Shown: piece by piece, positions 1 through 9,255 of the stretch | Numbering within the stretch: the stretch's first letter is position 1 | How the letters are laid out: each line of letters opens with the position of its first letter | Origin: Evansella tamaricis | GTDB taxonomy: Bacteria > Bacillota > Bacilli > Bacillales > Salisediminibacteriaceae | Direction of reading: 5' to 3' | Length of the DNA: 64,000 nt | NCBI RefSeq assembly: GCF_019042215.1 | Contig: NZ_JAHQCS010000151.1 | Location: 47,709-111,708 of the forward strand | Notes under the pieces: generated by a model | Database searches by the model: none | The model's input: only the letters and a program-made list of their open reading frames with translations | Told to the model about the DNA's origin: nothing | Program-made: the position numbers and the translations under genes

Positions 1-177
1 TAACAAATACCCCTCTCCTCTTCGGCCCTGATGCTTCCCACTTCCACATCTCCAACCCTCCCCTTCTTCCATACTTACTATTATCTTCCACATCTTTCTC
101 CATACCGTCAAGTGGTAAACACATCATTTCTTTCCAAGGTAAGAATTTGGTAAACTTATTCCAAGGAGGAATGAGGA

Positions 178-714
178 ATGATTTATCCATATAAAGATAA
201 ATGGCCACAGATCGATGATACTGTATTTATAGCTGATGGTGTTGTGGTAACGGGGGACGTTTCGATTCGGGAAAAAACAAGTCTCTGGTTCAATACTGTC
301 ATACGAGGGGATGTGGCACCAACCGTAATTGGGAAAAATGTTAATATTCAGGACAACAGTGTGCTTCATCAAAGTCCAAATAATCCACTAATTCTTGAAG
401 ATGGGGTAACAATTGGTCACCAATGCATTTTGCATAGTTGTGTGATTAAGAAAAATGCATTAATTGGAATGGGGTCTACCATCTTAGATACAGCAGAAAT
501 AGGGGAAGGGGCTTTTATTGGGGCCGGTAGTTTCGTTTCCCAGGGAAAAAAAATTCCACCAAGGACCCTAGCCTTTGGCAGACCAGCCAAAGTTATCCGC
601 AAGTTAACAGATGAGGATCTGATGGAAATGGATCGGATACGTAGGGAATACGTGGAGAAAGGACAGTATTATAAAGAAGTGATGAAGGCAAGATCCGGCA
701 AAAAGAAGGATTAA
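178..714 (+). CDS. ytoA: gamma-carbonic anhydrase / hexapeptide-repeat protein (YtoA-like)
   Basis: A 178-residue left-handed beta-helix protein of the gamma-carbonic anhydrase family, predicted to hydrate CO2 in the cytoplasm or act as a related metalloenzyme. Hexapeptide-type repeats run through residues 12-125. The metal-ligand pattern is present: H64 in SVLHQ, and H81 and H86 in GHQCILH, with RGD at 43-45 and Gln58-Asp59 before the first histidine. A mixed helical tail (145-178) follows. The ATG is preceded by AAGGAGG at 163-169 with good spacing. It stands alone, convergent with metK. The bacilli YtoA homologue lies in the same chromosomal region. Catalytic activity has not been shown for most members, so acyltransferase-like or structural roles remain possible. 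Confidence 0.85.
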   Translation: MIYPYKDKWPQIDDTVFIADGVVVTGDVSIREKTSLWFNTVIRGDVAPTVIGKNVNIQDNSVLHQSPNNPLILEDGVTIGHQCILHSCVIKKNALIGMGSTILDTAEIGEGAFIGAGSFVSQGKKIPPRTLAFGRPAKVIRKLTDEDLMEMDRIRREYVEKGQYYKEVMKARSGKKKD

Positions 715-734
715 GAATTGCAAAGAAAAATTAA

Positions 735-800
735 GAAAAGCGCAAGCGCCTTGGTCACGGGCGAAAGTCATTGGAGGAATGGCAACTTGCCCGAAGCTAC
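735..800 (+). repeat. partial copy of the AAAGCGCAAGCGCC interspersed repeat
   Basis: The stretch begins with GAAAAGCGCAAGCGCC and continues with a degenerate form of the sequence that follows this motif at 26588 and 63801 (CACGGGCG, TGGAGGAATGGCAAC). It is a truncated, diverged copy lying between two convergent genes. Confidence 0.7.
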
Positions 801-828
801 TATAACTTATAAATTCTTACCTTACAAT

Positions 829-876
829 AAAAGCCGTCTTCCCATGGAATCATCACCATGTAAAGACGGCTTTTTT
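829..876 (-). terminator. terminator shared by ytoA and metK
   Basis: A perfect inverted repeat, AAGCCGTCTT (831-840) and AAGACGGCTT (863-872), is flanked by A and T runs on both sides. It can therefore work in both directions between the convergent genes. It lies 15 bp past the metK stop. Confidence 0.85.
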
Positions 877-890
877 AAAAGAAAAATTTA

Positions 891-2093
891 TTAGTTTTGA
901 GTTGCCTGTTGTTTTAGCACTTCTGCCTTATCTGTTCGTTCCCAAGGAAGATCCACATCCGTTCGGCCAAAATGTCCATATGCAGCAGTTTGCTTATAAA
1001 TTGGTCGACGAAGATCAAGCATTTTTATAATACCTGCTGGCCGTAAGTCAAAATTGTTTCTCACGACTTCAACCAAAACATCCTCTGAAACAGTCCCAGT
1101 TCCAAATGTATCAATAGCAATGGAAACTGGTTGGGCAACTCCAATGGCGTATGCCAATTGAACCTCACAACGATCAGCTAATCCTGAAGCTACAATATTT
1201 TTAGCCACATATCTTGCTGCATAAGCAGCTGACCTGTCCACTTTTGTGGCATCCTTTCCAGAAAAGGCTCCACCACCATGACGGGCATATCCCCCGTACG
1301 TATCTACGATAATTTTTCGGCCTGTAAGTCCTGCATCACCTTGAGGACCTCCAATAACAAATCGGCCTGTAGGATTAATAAAGTATTTAGTAGTTTCGTC
1401 AATTAAATGGGCAGGTACAATTGGATTAATGACATGTTCTTTCAAGTCAGCCTTAATTTGATCTAATGTCACTTCTGGATGGTGTTGAGTAGAAATAACA
1501 ATGGTGTCAATGTGCACTGGTTGATCATTTTCATCATATTCAACCGTTACTTGTGTCTTTCCATCTGGTCGTAAATAACTTAATGTTTCGCTTTTCCTTA
1601 CTTCACTTAAACGGCGAGCCAATTTATGTGAAAGGGAAATTGGTAAAGGCATTAGTTCTGGTGTTTGGTTGTCGGCATAACCAAACATTAATCCTTGGTC
1701 TCCTGCTCCAATCGCGTCTAACTCTTCTTCACTCATTTGACCTTCACGTGCTTCTAATGCCTGATTAACACCTTGGGCAATATCTGGTGACTGTTCATCA
1801 ATGGATGTTAATACAGCACACGTTTCATAGTCAAAACCATATTTAGCACGTGTGTAACCAATCCCTTTTACCGTTTCACGAACAATTTTGGGGATATCCA
1901 CATAAGTGGATGTTGTAATTTCACCTGCAACTAAAACGAGACCAGTATTAACCGATGTTTCGCAGGCAACTCTCGCGTTAGGATCTGTTTTCATAATCTC
2001 ATCTAAAATCGCATCAGAAATTTGGTCACAAATTTTATCCGGATGCCCTTCTGTTACTGATTCAGATGTAAATAAACGTCGTCTTTCAGCCAC
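891..2093 (-). CDS. metK: S-adenosylmethionine synthetase
   Basis: MetK makes S-adenosylmethionine from methionine and ATP in the cytoplasm. At 400 residues it matches the family length. The N-terminal ATP-binding motif [10 protein letters not shown] spans 11-20 (catalytic-site His17). The signature [12 protein letters not shown] is at 129-140, and a glycine-rich GGGAFSGKD loop lies further on. The start is GTG at 2091-2093, placed by an AAGGAGGT site about 7 bp upstream. The gene is monocistronic and has a long leader holding an S-box riboswitch and an intrinsic terminator, so its transcription should fall when SAM is abundant. Confidence 0.98.
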   Translation of the reverse strand: MAERRRLFTSESVTEGHPDKICDQISDAILDEIMKTDPNARVACETSVNTGLVLVAGEITTSTYVDIPKIVRETVKGIGYTRAKYGFDYETCAVLTSIDEQSPDIAQGVNQALEAREGQMSEEELDAIGAGDQGLMFGYADNQTPELMPLPISLSHKLARRLSEVRKSETLSYLRPDGKTQVTVEYDENDQPVHIDTIVISTQHHPEVTLDQIKADLKEHVINPIVPAHLIDETTKYFINPTGRFVIGGPQGDAGLTGRKIIVDTYGGYARHGGGAFSGKDATKVDRSAAYAARYVAKNIVASGLADRCEVQLAYAIGVAQPVSIAIDTFGTGTVSEDVLVEVVRNNFDLRPAGIIKMLDLRRPIYKQTAAYGHFGRTDVDLPWERTDKAEVLKQQATQN

Positions 2094-2232
2094 TCTACGT
2101 ACCTCCTTAGTTCTTTTGCATTACTTTTAGCATATGCATAATGAATTGACGGTACTCGTTCTCCCAGCAAAATGGTATACGAATAGAAGTTCATTCATAT
2201 ATAATTCGGTAGTTATAGAAAATAAACAATTT

Positions 2233-2262
2233 AAAAAACCTTCTCCAATAGAGGAAAAGGTT
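2233..2262 (-). terminator. riboswitch-controlled attenuator before metK
   Basis: On the minus strand AACCTTTTCC pairs with GGAGAAGGTT (one G-U pair) and is followed by a U run. It lies just downstream of the SAM aptamer and about 140 bp before the metK start, which is the expected position for the S-box terminator. Confidence 0.85.
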
Positions 2263-2282
2263 TATCCCATTCGCCTTTTCAC

Positions 2283-2398
2283 CTCTTATCGATCAAGGCA
2301 CACCAAATATGCCTTGCAGGTTAGCACCGTTTCACATTGTCACAGTGATGGTTGCTGGGCTTCTTCGGGCCAGTCCCTCCGCCATCTCGGGATAAGAG
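2283..2398 (-). promoter_or_regulatory. SAM-I (S-box) riboswitch aptamer
   Basis: Read on the minus strand, the region carries the S-box landmarks in order. P1 is CTTATC...GATAAG. The core contains GGAGGGACTGGCCCGA, then GAAGCCCAGCAACC, then CGGTGCTAACCTGC. The P4 hairpin is AAGGCATATTTGGTGTGCCTT. P1 closes beside the attenuator stem. The aptamer senses SAM and promotes termination, repressing metK. Confidence 0.96.
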
Positions 2399-2495
2399 TA
2401 TCCGTTCGCAAAAAGAATAACTGATTTCCATTCACATGTCAACCAAAATAAGCCTTTATTGGAGAATGAAAGAATTTTTTGCTCCACTTTGTCGT

Positions 2496-2524
2496 ATTAT
2501 ATTACATTGTTCAACAATTCACAA
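2496..2524 (-). promoter_or_regulatory. sigma-A promoter of metK
   Basis: On the minus strand TTGTGA (2519-2524) and TATAAT (2496-2501) are separated by 17 bp. The start site would be near 2489, about 90 nt before the aptamer. The rest of the 2400-3020 gap holds only the pckA regulatory region and AT-rich sequence. Confidence 0.65.
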
Positions 2525-2934
2525 AATTGACAATCTGGTGAATTTTTCTTCTCACCTATTCCTATAGAAAATTAAATGGAGTAAAATAACATTAAATAAA
2601 AGTTTCGGCAACATTTGTCCTCACATCTATTTTAGATGAGTTTGAACCTGCCAAAATCATATTACCTCCTGAAGATCTTTCCTTTATTCTTTCTATTACT
2701 ACAAAACTCGTCTACTACCACACCTAAAGAACTGCTTACTTAATAGCTAAGTATGTTTTTCTATCTTCCAACTTGCTCAATACTTCACAAAAAATTCTCG
2801 TTAGCTTGTTCTTTGCAAAATCTATCTTACTTTTCACAACGTTCTTCGTCTGTTTCTTTGCGATGTATAAGATCTTTTTATGCTATTTAATATTATTCGT
2901 ATCATCATTAAGACAAGCACAAACCCCTTCCTAT

Positions 2935-2967
2935 AAGTATATACTATTTGTACTAATGTGTTATACT
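2935..2967 (+). promoter_or_regulatory. two CcpN-like operator boxes before pckA
   Basis: TGTGTTATACT at 2957-2967 matches all 11 positions of the published CcpN consensus TRTGHYATAYW. A second box, AAGTATATACT (2935-2945), matches 8 of 11 and lies 22 bp upstream, two helical turns away. CcpN represses gluconeogenic genes (pckA, gapB) on glucose in B. subtilis. No clean -35/-10 pair was found, so the exact promoter is unresolved. Confidence 0.6.
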
Positions 2968-3029
2968 AATTACAGAGATAATACGAATAATATCTACAAA
3001 TAGAATTCATAACAGAAAGGAAGATGAAT

Positions 3030-4619
3030 ATGAGCACTATTCATTTTGAAGCCGAATTAACAAGGGTTTTACGAGGGTCCAATGTTCACCACGATCTGTC
3101 GGTATCTCAACTCATTGAGAAAGGATTAGAACGAAAGGAAGGGAACTTAACTTCTACAGGGGCATTCCGTGCAACTACAGGGAAATATACTGGAAGATCC
3201 CCAAAAGATAAATTCACCGTTGAAGAAAGATCCACGAAAGACAAAATTGCATGGGGAGCAGTTAACAAACCTATCTCATCTGAAATTTTCGAAAACCTTT
3301 ACGTAAAAGTGTTACATTATTTAGAAGAAAAGGATGAATTATTTGTTCATCACGGTTATGCAGGTGCAGATGAGAACCATCAACTGCCTATTCGAATCGT
3401 AAATGAATTTGCTTGGCATAACCTTTTCGTTACACAATTATTTATCCGTCCGAACAGAGAAGATCTAAATAATATTATCCCTGAATTCACGATCGTTTCT
3501 GCTCCAGGATTTAAGGCTGATCCTCTAATTGACGGCACAAATTCAGAGGCTTTCATTATCGTATCCTTTGAGAAACGAACTGTTTTAATTGGTGGTACAG
3601 AATATGCTGGGGAAATGAAAAAGTCAATCTTCTCTATTATGAATTATCTCCTTCCGGAAAAAGGTGTTCTACCAATGCACTGTTCTGCGAACCTAGGAAC
3701 AGAAGGTGATGTGGCTTTATTCTTTGGTTTATCCGGCACAGGAAAAACAACATTATCAGCAGATCCCCATCGGTTTTTATTAGGGGATGATGAGCATGGT
3801 TGGTCCTCCAACGGAATATTTAACTTTGAAGGTGGCTGCTACGCTAAATGTATTGACCTTACCGAAGATAAGGAACCCGAAATTTATCGTGCAATCCGCT
3901 ATGGTGCCGTATTGGAAAATGTTGTAGTGGATGAGAATACAAGAGAAGCGAACTTCTTTGATTCTTCTATGACGGAAAATACACGAGTAGCCTATCCATT
4001 AGATCATATTCCAAATGCACAGTTACCGAGTGTCGCTGGTCACCCAAATACAATCGTTTTCTTAACGGCAGATGCTTTTGGGGTCCTCCCGCCAATCAGC
4101 AAACTGACAAAAGAGCAGGCAATGTACCATTTTATTTCAGGATATACTAGTAAGTTAGCCGGTACAGAACGTGGCATAACAGAACCACAAGCCACTTTCT
4201 CCACATGTTTTGGTTCACCTTTCCTCCCACTTCCTGCAAATGTTTATGCAGAGATGCTAGGGGAATTGATTGAAGCACATGATGTGGAAGTTTTCCTTGT
4301 TAATACTGGATGGACTGGTGGACCATATGGAATAGGAAAACGAATGAATCTTCGATTTACTAGAGCGATGATTCACGCAGCAATCCACGGCGAACTAACT
4401 ACTATAGAAACCGTTGTAGATCCAATTTTTGGACTTCAAATTCCAGTTAATTGTCCGGGAGTACCAGATGAAGTCCTTCAACCAAAACAAACTTGGTCAG
4501 ACAAAGAAGCATATGACAGAAAAGCAAAAGAATTAGCTTTAAAATTCAATGCAAATTTTAAAAAATATAAAGATATCACTGGAGATATTCGCTCAGCAGG
4601 CCCAAGTATTATGCAATAA
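3030..4619 (+). CDS. pckA: phosphoenolpyruvate carboxykinase (ATP)
   Basis: PckA converts oxaloacetate and ATP to phosphoenolpyruvate and CO2, the entry step of gluconeogenesis. The 529-residue product has the substrate motif GRSPKDKF near residue 56. The kinase-1a P-loop [11 protein letters not shown] lies near 233-243 and the metal-binding GDDEHGW near 252-258. An upstream ATG (3024) is directly abutted by the AAAGGAAG ribosome-binding site, so the second ATG at 3030, with 6 bp spacing, is the better start. The gene is single, with putative CcpN boxes upstream and a strong terminator downstream. Confidence 0.97.
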   Translation: MSTIHFEAELTRVLRGSNVHHDLSVSQLIEKGLERKEGNLTSTGAFRATTGKYTGRSPKDKFTVEERSTKDKIAWGAVNKPISSEIFENLYVKVLHYLEEKDELFVHHGYAGADENHQLPIRIVNEFAWHNLFVTQLFIRPNREDLNNIIPEFTIVSAPGFKADPLIDGTNSEAFIIVSFEKRTVLIGGTEYAGEMKKSIFSIMNYLLPEKGVLPMHCSANLGTEGDVALFFGLSGTGKTTLSADPHRFLLGDDEHGWSSNGIFNFEGGCYAKCIDLTEDKEPEIYRAIRYGAVLENVVVDENTREANFFDSSMTENTRVAYPLDHIPNAQLPSVAGHPNTIVFLTADAFGVLPPISKLTKEQAMYHFISGYTSKLAGTERGITEPQATFSTCFGSPFLPLPANVYAEMLGELIEAHDVEVFLVNTGWTGGPYGIGKRMNLRFTRAMIHAAIHGELTTIETVVDPIFGLQIPVNCPGVPDEVLQPKQTWSDKEAYDRKAKELALKFNANFKKYKDITGDIRSAGPSIMQ

Positions 4620-4656
4620 AGTCAATTACTCGTCGTAATTGATTATTATTTTTAAA

Positions 4657-4694
4657 AGAAAACTCAGCTGCCATGCTGAGTTTTCTTTTTTTTG
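4657..4694 (+). terminator. pckA terminator
   Basis: AGAAAACTCAG (4657-4667) pairs with CTGAGTTTTCT (4676-4686) over an 8-nt loop and is followed by a long T run, 37 bp after the pckA stop. Confidence 0.92.
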
Positions 4695-4869
4695 AGAGAA
4701 AGTATAAGTTTTCTTATTCTGTCTATCTCCAGCGGCGATCGTTTCCTTCGGTGAAAGTAAGCTAGTGATACTGACCTTGAGCAGACTCCGAGTTGCATTG
4801 ACGGACAGGACGTCCTAATATCGGGCTTGCCTCAGGACGTGGCGTTCTGCCCGATGAACGGATATACTT

Positions 4870-5255
4870 CAGAGAGATGCTTGTAGAGGAAGAGGCACTG
4901 CCCTACGCTCGTGATCTCAGGCGCTTTCGCTTTTCTTTGTCTAGCTCCAGCGCCTACTCGCATGGGAACTGAAAAAGTGGTGTTTTCCACTTTTACAGTC
5001 CCTAAGCCATGAGCGTAGCCGTCGCATTCTTTAAAAGCTTGATAGGAGTGGTTTTCTCCTATCAGGCGAGCGACGAGCGGAGCCATTGCCATATAAATAA
5101 ATGGAACTGAAAAAGTGGTTTTAAACTTTTTCAGTTGCTTCTTAAACACTGCGGGGCACTTCGGAAGTGACAACCGAAGTCAAAGAGCAGACTTCTAGTT
5201 GTCATTCCTCCACCGCCCTTCGCTCGTGATCTCAGGCGCTTTCGCTTTTCTAATA
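4870..5255 (-). repeat. long copy of the modular AAAGCGC/GAGCTAGACAA repeat
   Basis: On the minus strand the element opens near 5250 with AGAAAAGCGAAAGCGCC. It continues through a GGAGGAATGACAAC segment, a GACTTCGGTTGTCACTTCCG segment, a CACTGAAAAAGT-type hairpin (5103-5137) and an imperfect CCTGATAGGAGAAAACC...TCCTATC hairpin. A second CTGAAAAAGTGG hairpin (4969-5003) follows, and the element ends with GGCGCTGGAGCTAGACAA near 4940 and another AAAGCGC unit. The same modules recur at 26588, 32580, 53955 and 63801. An open frame across it has no start context and is not counted as a gene. The adjoining 4695-4870 is unassigned. Confidence 0.8.
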
Positions 5256-5334
5256 TCATTGTTATCACACTTTTTTATGTACTTACATAACTTATCACAT
5301 CAGCAGATACCTATTTTTTTCAGGAGGGTAAAAA

Positions 5335-6336
5335 ATGAAATATGTAAAATACTTTTTCTTACTTATCGTTTCCCTGTCAGGAGTAATTCTTTTTACTGCA
5401 TGTGGGGGGCAAGATGAGAAAAAAACAGAAGTTCGTTTAGCAGAGGTTACGAGGTCCATTTTCTATGCCCCGCTCTATGCTGCAATCTCAGAAGGGTTCT
5501 TTGAAGAAGAAGGAATAGACGTGGATCTTACAACGACTTGGGGTGGGGACACCACCATGACAACACTATTGTCTGACGGAGCAGATATTGCATTAGTAGG
5601 GGCAGAAACTTCCATATACGTTTATGCACAAGGAGCAAATGATCCAGCTGTGAATTTTGCTCAACTAACTCAAACCGATGGTACTTTCCTAGTCTCTCGG
5701 GAACCTGTGGAAGACTTTGACTGGGATGACTTAAAAGGTAGTACATTTCTAGGTCAACGGGCAGGTGGAATGCCGCAGATGGTTGGAGAGTATGTACTCA
5801 AGCAAAATGGGATAGATCCCCATGAAGATCTTGAGTTAATTCAGAATATCGACTTTGGAAATATTCCTTCTGCATTCGCATCTGGAACGGGAGATTATGT
5901 ACAGTTATTTGAGCCTACTGCCACTCAATTTGAGGAAGATGGTGTGGGATACATTATCGAATCCTTCGGAACCGAATCTGGTAATGTACCATATACTGTG
6001 TTTATGGCAAAACAAAGTTTTTTAGATGGAAATGAAGATACCATTGAAAGATTCACAAGGGCCATTCACAAAGCGCAATTATGGGTACAAGAACAACCTG
6101 CTGAGGTGGTGGCAGAATCAATTGTAGACTTTTTTGAAGACACATCATTAGAAACGATTGAACAGGTTGTCATCCGTTATCGAGATCAGGGTTCTTATGC
6201 CGAGTCCCCTTTATTACAGGAAGATGCCTGGTATTTACTTCAAGAAATTATGGATGAAGCGGGAGAGTTGCCAATGGAAGTCTCTTATGAAGATTTAGTA
6301 AATACAGAGATTCCAACACGAATAATGAATGAATAA
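5335..6336 (+). CDS. ytlA: ABC transporter substrate-binding lipoprotein (YtlA-like, NMT1/ThiY type)
   Basis: This is the extracellular solute receptor of an importer formed with the next two genes. A lipoprotein signal peptide (residues 1-22) ends in the lipobox FTAC with lipid-carrying Cys23. The mature part follows the NMT1/SsuA-like fold, with FYAPLYAAISEGFFEEEG near 42-60 and the VGAE segment near 95. It is 333 residues, usual for this class. CAGGAGGG precedes the ATG. Relatives bind pyrimidine thiamine precursors, sulfonates or nitrate. No TPP riboswitch is visible upstream, so the substrate is unknown. The gene order ytlA-ytlC-ytlD-ytkD is conserved in bacilli. Confidence 0.85.
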   Translation: MKYVKYFFLLIVSLSGVILFTACGGQDEKKTEVRLAEVTRSIFYAPLYAAISEGFFEEEGIDVDLTTTWGGDTTMTTLLSDGADIALVGAETSIYVYAQGANDPAVNFAQLTQTDGTFLVSREPVEDFDWDDLKGSTFLGQRAGGMPQMVGEYVLKQNGIDPHEDLELIQNIDFGNIPSAFASGTGDYVQLFEPTATQFEEDGVGYIIESFGTESGNVPYTVFMAKQSFLDGNEDTIERFTRAIHKAQLWVQEQPAEVVAESIVDFFEDTSLETIEQVVIRYRDQGSYAESPLLQEDAWYLLQEIMDEAGELPMEVSYEDLVNTEIPTRIMNE

Positions 6337-6361
6337 TCCCCTTCTATAGGAGGAGGTTAAC

Positions 6362-7138
6362 ATGGAATTTTTAGAACTGGAGAAAGTGGAGAAAACATTT
6401 TTTTCTAAAGAATCCTATACAGAAGCAATAAGGGACATCACCTTTAGCGTAAAAAAGGGAGAATTTGTATCCCTAATTGGACCAAGTGGATGTGGAAAAA
6501 GTACTCTCCTTTCACTCATCTCTGGTCTAATCCTTCCGACCAGTGGTTCGATTCAGCTCGATGGAACAGAGATAAAAAAACCAACTCCAGAAACAGGATA
6601 TATGCTTCAACAAGATTATTTATTTCCCTGGTTATCTATTGAGGAAAACATTACCCTTGGTTTAAAAACAATGGGAAAGCTAACCAAGGAGTCACGGGAT
6701 CATGCTTTGTATTTATTAGATCAGATGGGCTTAGGGGATAAAACAAAAAAATATCCAGGTGAACTCTCAGGTGGAATGAGGCAAAGGGTGGCACTCGTCC
6801 GAATGCTGTCTACAGAACCTAAGCTTTTACTTCTGGATGAACCCTTTTCAGCCTTAGATTATCAGACAAAGTTAAAACTTGAGGATTTAGTGTTTTCAAC
6901 CATAAAAAATCATAAAAAAACAGCCTTATTAGTTACACATGATATTGGGGAAGCAATAGCAATGAGTGATCGAGTAATTCTATTAAGTGACCGACCTGGT
7001 GTAATTCAAAAAGTGTTTTCCATTCCTGCCGAAATAAAAGATCGTTTGCCATTTGACGCTAGAAATCATTCTGATTTCAACGGATGGTTCCAAGAGGTAT
7101 GGAAGGAGTTGGAATCCTTTGAGCAATCACAATCATGA
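6362..7138 (+). CDS. ytlC: ABC transporter ATP-binding protein (YtlC-like)
   Basis: This is the nucleotide-binding subunit that powers the importer. Over 258 residues it shows Walker [10 protein letters not shown] (40-48), a Q-loop near 83-84, the ABC signature LSGGMRQ (135-141), Walker B LLLLDEP (155-161) and the H-loop VTHD (191-194). It belongs to the SsuB/TauB/ThiZ class. It starts 25 bp after ytlA behind AGGAGG, and its end overlaps the permease start, consistent with translational coupling. Confidence 0.93.
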   Translation: MEFLELEKVEKTFFSKESYTEAIRDITFSVKKGEFVSLIGPSGCGKSTLLSLISGLILPTSGSIQLDGTEIKKPTPETGYMLQQDYLFPWLSIEENITLGLKTMGKLTKESRDHALYLLDQMGLGDKTKKYPGELSGGMRQRVALVRMLSTEPKLLLLDEPFSALDYQTKLKLEDLVFSTIKNHKKTALLVTHDIGEAIAMSDRVILLSDRPGVIQKVFSIPAEIKDRLPFDARNHSDFNGWFQEVWKELESFEQSQS

Positions 7139-7928
7139 ACTTCACAAAGAATACGTTAAGAATTTATCTAAAGAAAAGCGCTATGTAAGGTTAACTCAAG
7201 TAAGTATGCTCCTATTCTTTTTCGTGATGTGGGAAGTAGCTACAGCAAAACAATGGTTAGACCCTTTGCTGTTTAGTTCCCCATCAAGGGTCTGGGATCT
7301 TTTTCTAACAAGAATTCAAGATGGAAGTTTAATTACCCATACTTCTGTTACCTTGTTCGAGACAATTTTAGGGTTTCTATTAGGTACAATCATTGGAACC
7401 ATTGTTGCAGGAATACTTTGGTGGTCCCCTTTCTTATCTAAGGTATTAGACCCTTATTTAGTCATCTTAAATTCTATGCCTAAAGTTGCTTTAGGTCCCA
7501 TATTGATAGTGGGTCTAGGTCCTGGTTTTACTTCGATCGTGGCAATGGGGGCATTAATTTCTGTTGTCATCACAATAATTGTTGTTTATAATGCCTTTCG
7601 TGGTGTCGATGACAATTACTTGAAAGTTATTAATTCCTTTGGAGCAACAAAAAGGCAATCGTTTTTTTCAGTTATCTTGCCCTCTTCCTATCCAACCATT
7701 ATCTCTACCTTGAAGGTTAATGTTGGGTTAGCCTGGGTTGGAGTCATTGTGGGAGAGTTTCTTGTGTCAAAACAGGGTCTGGGGTATATGATTGTTTATG
7801 GGTTCCAAGTATTCAATTTCACAATGGTCATGTTATCCCTCATTATTATCGCTATTCTTGCCACATGTATGTATCAACTTGTGGAATTGCTGGAAAAAAA
7901 GCTTATACGCAGACACAATACAAACTAA
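7119..7928 (+). CDS. ytlD: ABC transporter permease (YtlD-like)
   Basis: A membrane permease of the SsuC/TauC/ThiX class (269 residues). About six hydrophobic segments are visible, and the EAA-type loop is near [19 protein letters not shown]. An open frame reaches back to a TTG at 7053, but that has no ribosome-binding site. The TTG at 7119 is preceded by AAGGAG at 7103-7108 and gives the normal family length, so it is chosen. It overlaps the end of ytlC by 20 bp. The substrate is unknown, as for ytlA. Confidence 0.85.
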   Translation: MSNHNHELHKEYVKNLSKEKRYVRLTQVSMLLFFFVMWEVATAKQWLDPLLFSSPSRVWDLFLTRIQDGSLITHTSVTLFETILGFLLGTIIGTIVAGILWWSPFLSKVLDPYLVILNSMPKVALGPILIVGLGPGFTSIVAMGALISVVITIIVVYNAFRGVDDNYLKVINSFGATKRQSFFSVILPSSYPTIISTLKVNVGLAWVGVIVGEFLVSKQGLGYMIVYGFQVFNFTMVMLSLIIIAILATCMYQLVELLEKKLIRRHNTN

Positions 7929-7956
7929 CTCGACCAATAATATGCCTACATGGATC

Positions 7957-8022
7957 AATAGAGGCTGTCCCATATAAGGTCATTAAATTAATGACTTTTA
8001 GAGGGGGAGCCTCTCTATTTTT
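7957..8022 (+). terminator. probable terminator of ytlACD
   Basis: AATAGAGGCT (7957-7966) can pair with AGCCTCTCTATT (8009-8020, small bulge) and is followed by T residues. The loop is long, about 40 nt with its own ATTAAATTAAT pairing, so confidence is moderate. Confidence 0.5.
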
Positions 8023-8122
8023 TGCTTTTCTACTGTTTTATAAGCGATTTTCTTATTTTTCATTTCTGTTAAAAATGTAAAAGGGTGTGAACAAAATAGT
8101 AATTCTCCAATCTTATGATATA

Positions 8123-8298
8123 TACTCGAAATGCGCAAGGCGGCGTCTCCTGCGGGAAAAGCAACAGTCGAAGACCCCGCAGGGTGGTTTATCAGGAGGC
8201 TTAGGCGTTGCCCGGCGGCAAAGAAGACACTGCGAAGAATGAGCAGATGTTGCACTTGTACCTTGTGTGAAAGCGTCCGCCTGTAGCAATTTCGAGTA
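8123..8298. repeat. MITE-like non-coding element with 10-bp terminal inverted repeats
   Basis: The ends are TACTCGAAAT (8123-8132) and ATTTCGAGTA (8289-8298), a perfect 10-bp inverted repeat. Complementarity continues inward (AAGGCGG and CCGCCT). The GC-rich core has CTCCTGCGGGAAAAGC and GACCCCGCAGG, shared with the element at 57857-58008. No real coding sequence is present. Confidence 0.65.
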
Positions 8299-8325
8299 AT
8301 CACTGTAAAGTTTACCTTATAAAGA

Positions 8326-8366
8326 AGAGGGTGCCACCAAAAGACAAACTTTTGGGACACCCTCTC
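8326..8366 (-). terminator. ytkD terminator
   Basis: AGAGGGTG...CACCCTCT encloses a nested CCAAAAG/CTTTTGG pairing, giving a long imperfect hairpin 6 bp after the ytkD stop. The T tract on the minus strand is weak. Confidence 0.65.
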
Positions 8367-8371
8367 ATTTA

Positions 8372-8875
8372 TTAACTGATAGGGACCGTATTTATATGTA
8401 GCGGAAAACGACGGATGACTTCTGTTAAACTTAGTTCAAGCACAAGGTCTTTCATAATAAAACTAAATTCGTAATTATTTCGAATGTCGATCGGGAAGCT
8501 CTTCACTATCTTGGGACCCTTTGTTTCAAAATAATTACTTTTCGTAACGATTTCATCTACGATAGCATAGTAAACATTTTTTATAACTGTTTCACTTTTC
8601 CCATCTACTTGATATTGTCCAATATAAAATAAGTCCTTTACTTTCCCGCCAGTTTCTTCAAAAACTTCTCTCCTTGCCGCATCTTCAGCAGATTCCCCTT
8701 CTTCCACTTTCCCCCCAGGAAATTCCAACCCCCTTGAAGGATGAATGGTTAACAACCAATTCCCTCGAAACTGAGACACAACCCAAACATGCTTTGGATC
8801 TGTTGAAAAGGGATGATCCTCTGTGGAGAATTTCACTCTATTGTTATAGAAATCCGTAAATTGTTTTATACCCAT
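8372..8875 (-). CDS. ytkD: Nudix hydrolase YtkD (RNA pyrophosphohydrolase / nucleotide sanitising)
   Basis: A 167-residue Nudix protein. The Nudix box starts at Gly55 and runs through Glu61 and the REVFEETGG core (69-77), matching GX5EX7REUXEEXGU closely. B. subtilis YtkD removes pyrophosphate from 5'-triphosphorylated RNA (BsRppH) and also hydrolyses oxidised dGTP, and the same role is likely here. AAGGAGG lies 10 bp before the ATG. Its position next to ytlD is the ancestral bacilli order, although here the two genes converge. Confidence 0.9.
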   Translation of the reverse strand: MGIKQFTDFYNNRVKFSTEDHPFSTDPKHVWVVSQFRGNWLLTIHPSRGLEFPGGKVEEGESAEDAARREVFEETGGKVKDLFYIGQYQVDGKSETVIKNVYYAIVDEIVTKSNYFETKGPKIVKSFPIDIRNNYEFSFIMKDLVLELSLTEVIRRFPLHINTVPIS

Positions 8876-9033
8876 GCCCGTCCAACCTCCTTAAGGAAAT
8901 TGTAGCATACTATTATCCTGAATGATGGAAATACAAAATTAACTAATTTGTTCTATATTGCCCTTAATACTACCCAAGTAAAACAAATATAAACAGATCA
9001 AGTCATAGAAAACATTTCTATCAATTTATTGTT

Positions 9034-9243
9034 TTATTTCAAATCGGTAATTTTTTTAACATCCCTATTAACCTCATCGATTTGTTCTGTTACATCCCCA
9101 GTGAATTCTTTTGTAGTCTTCTTAAATTCCTTTATAGAAATTCCAAGGGCCCGTCCAAGTTCAGGCAATTTATTTGGGCCAAAAATCATCAGTGCTAATA
9201 CAATAATTACGATAAGACCAGGTAAACCAATATTTGATAACAT
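9034..9243 (-). CDS. tatA: Sec-independent protein translocase subunit TatA
   Basis: A 69-residue TatA-family protein. It has one N-terminal transmembrane helix (about 6-20), the conserved [14 protein letters not shown] hinge and start of the amphipathic helix, and a charged tail. It forms the pore for folded twin-arginine proteins. It is the last gene of fdhE-mobA-tatA, 12 bp after mobA, behind GGGAG. The context suggests a dedicated export component for a molybdenum-dependent formate dehydrogenase. TatC is not in this window, and TatB-like function cannot be excluded. Confidence 0.9.
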   Translation of the reverse strand: MLSNIGLPGLIVIIVLALMIFGPNKLPELGRALGISIKEFKKTTKEFTGDVTEQIDEVNRDVKKITDLK

Positions 9244-9255
9244 ATAATTACTCCC

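Noticed and set aside
2773..3003. 76-codon frame upstream of pckA
   Set aside because: It is hydrophobic, low-complexity translation of AT-rich DNA that overlaps the pckA operator and promoter region and lacks a ribosome-binding site.
4832..5173. 113-codon open frame on the minus strand (ends in GAGARQRKAKAPE...)
   Set aside because: It lies wholly inside the modular repeat, is not conserved between repeat copies, and has no ribosome-binding site or family resemblance.
5240..5334. Possible TPP riboswitch before the NMT1/ThiY-like receptor gene
   Set aside because: No CTGAGA or other thi-box core sequence is present.
7998..8360. 120-codon frame on the minus strand after ytlD
   Set aside because: It spans the MITE-like element and the ytkD terminator; its composition follows the repeat.
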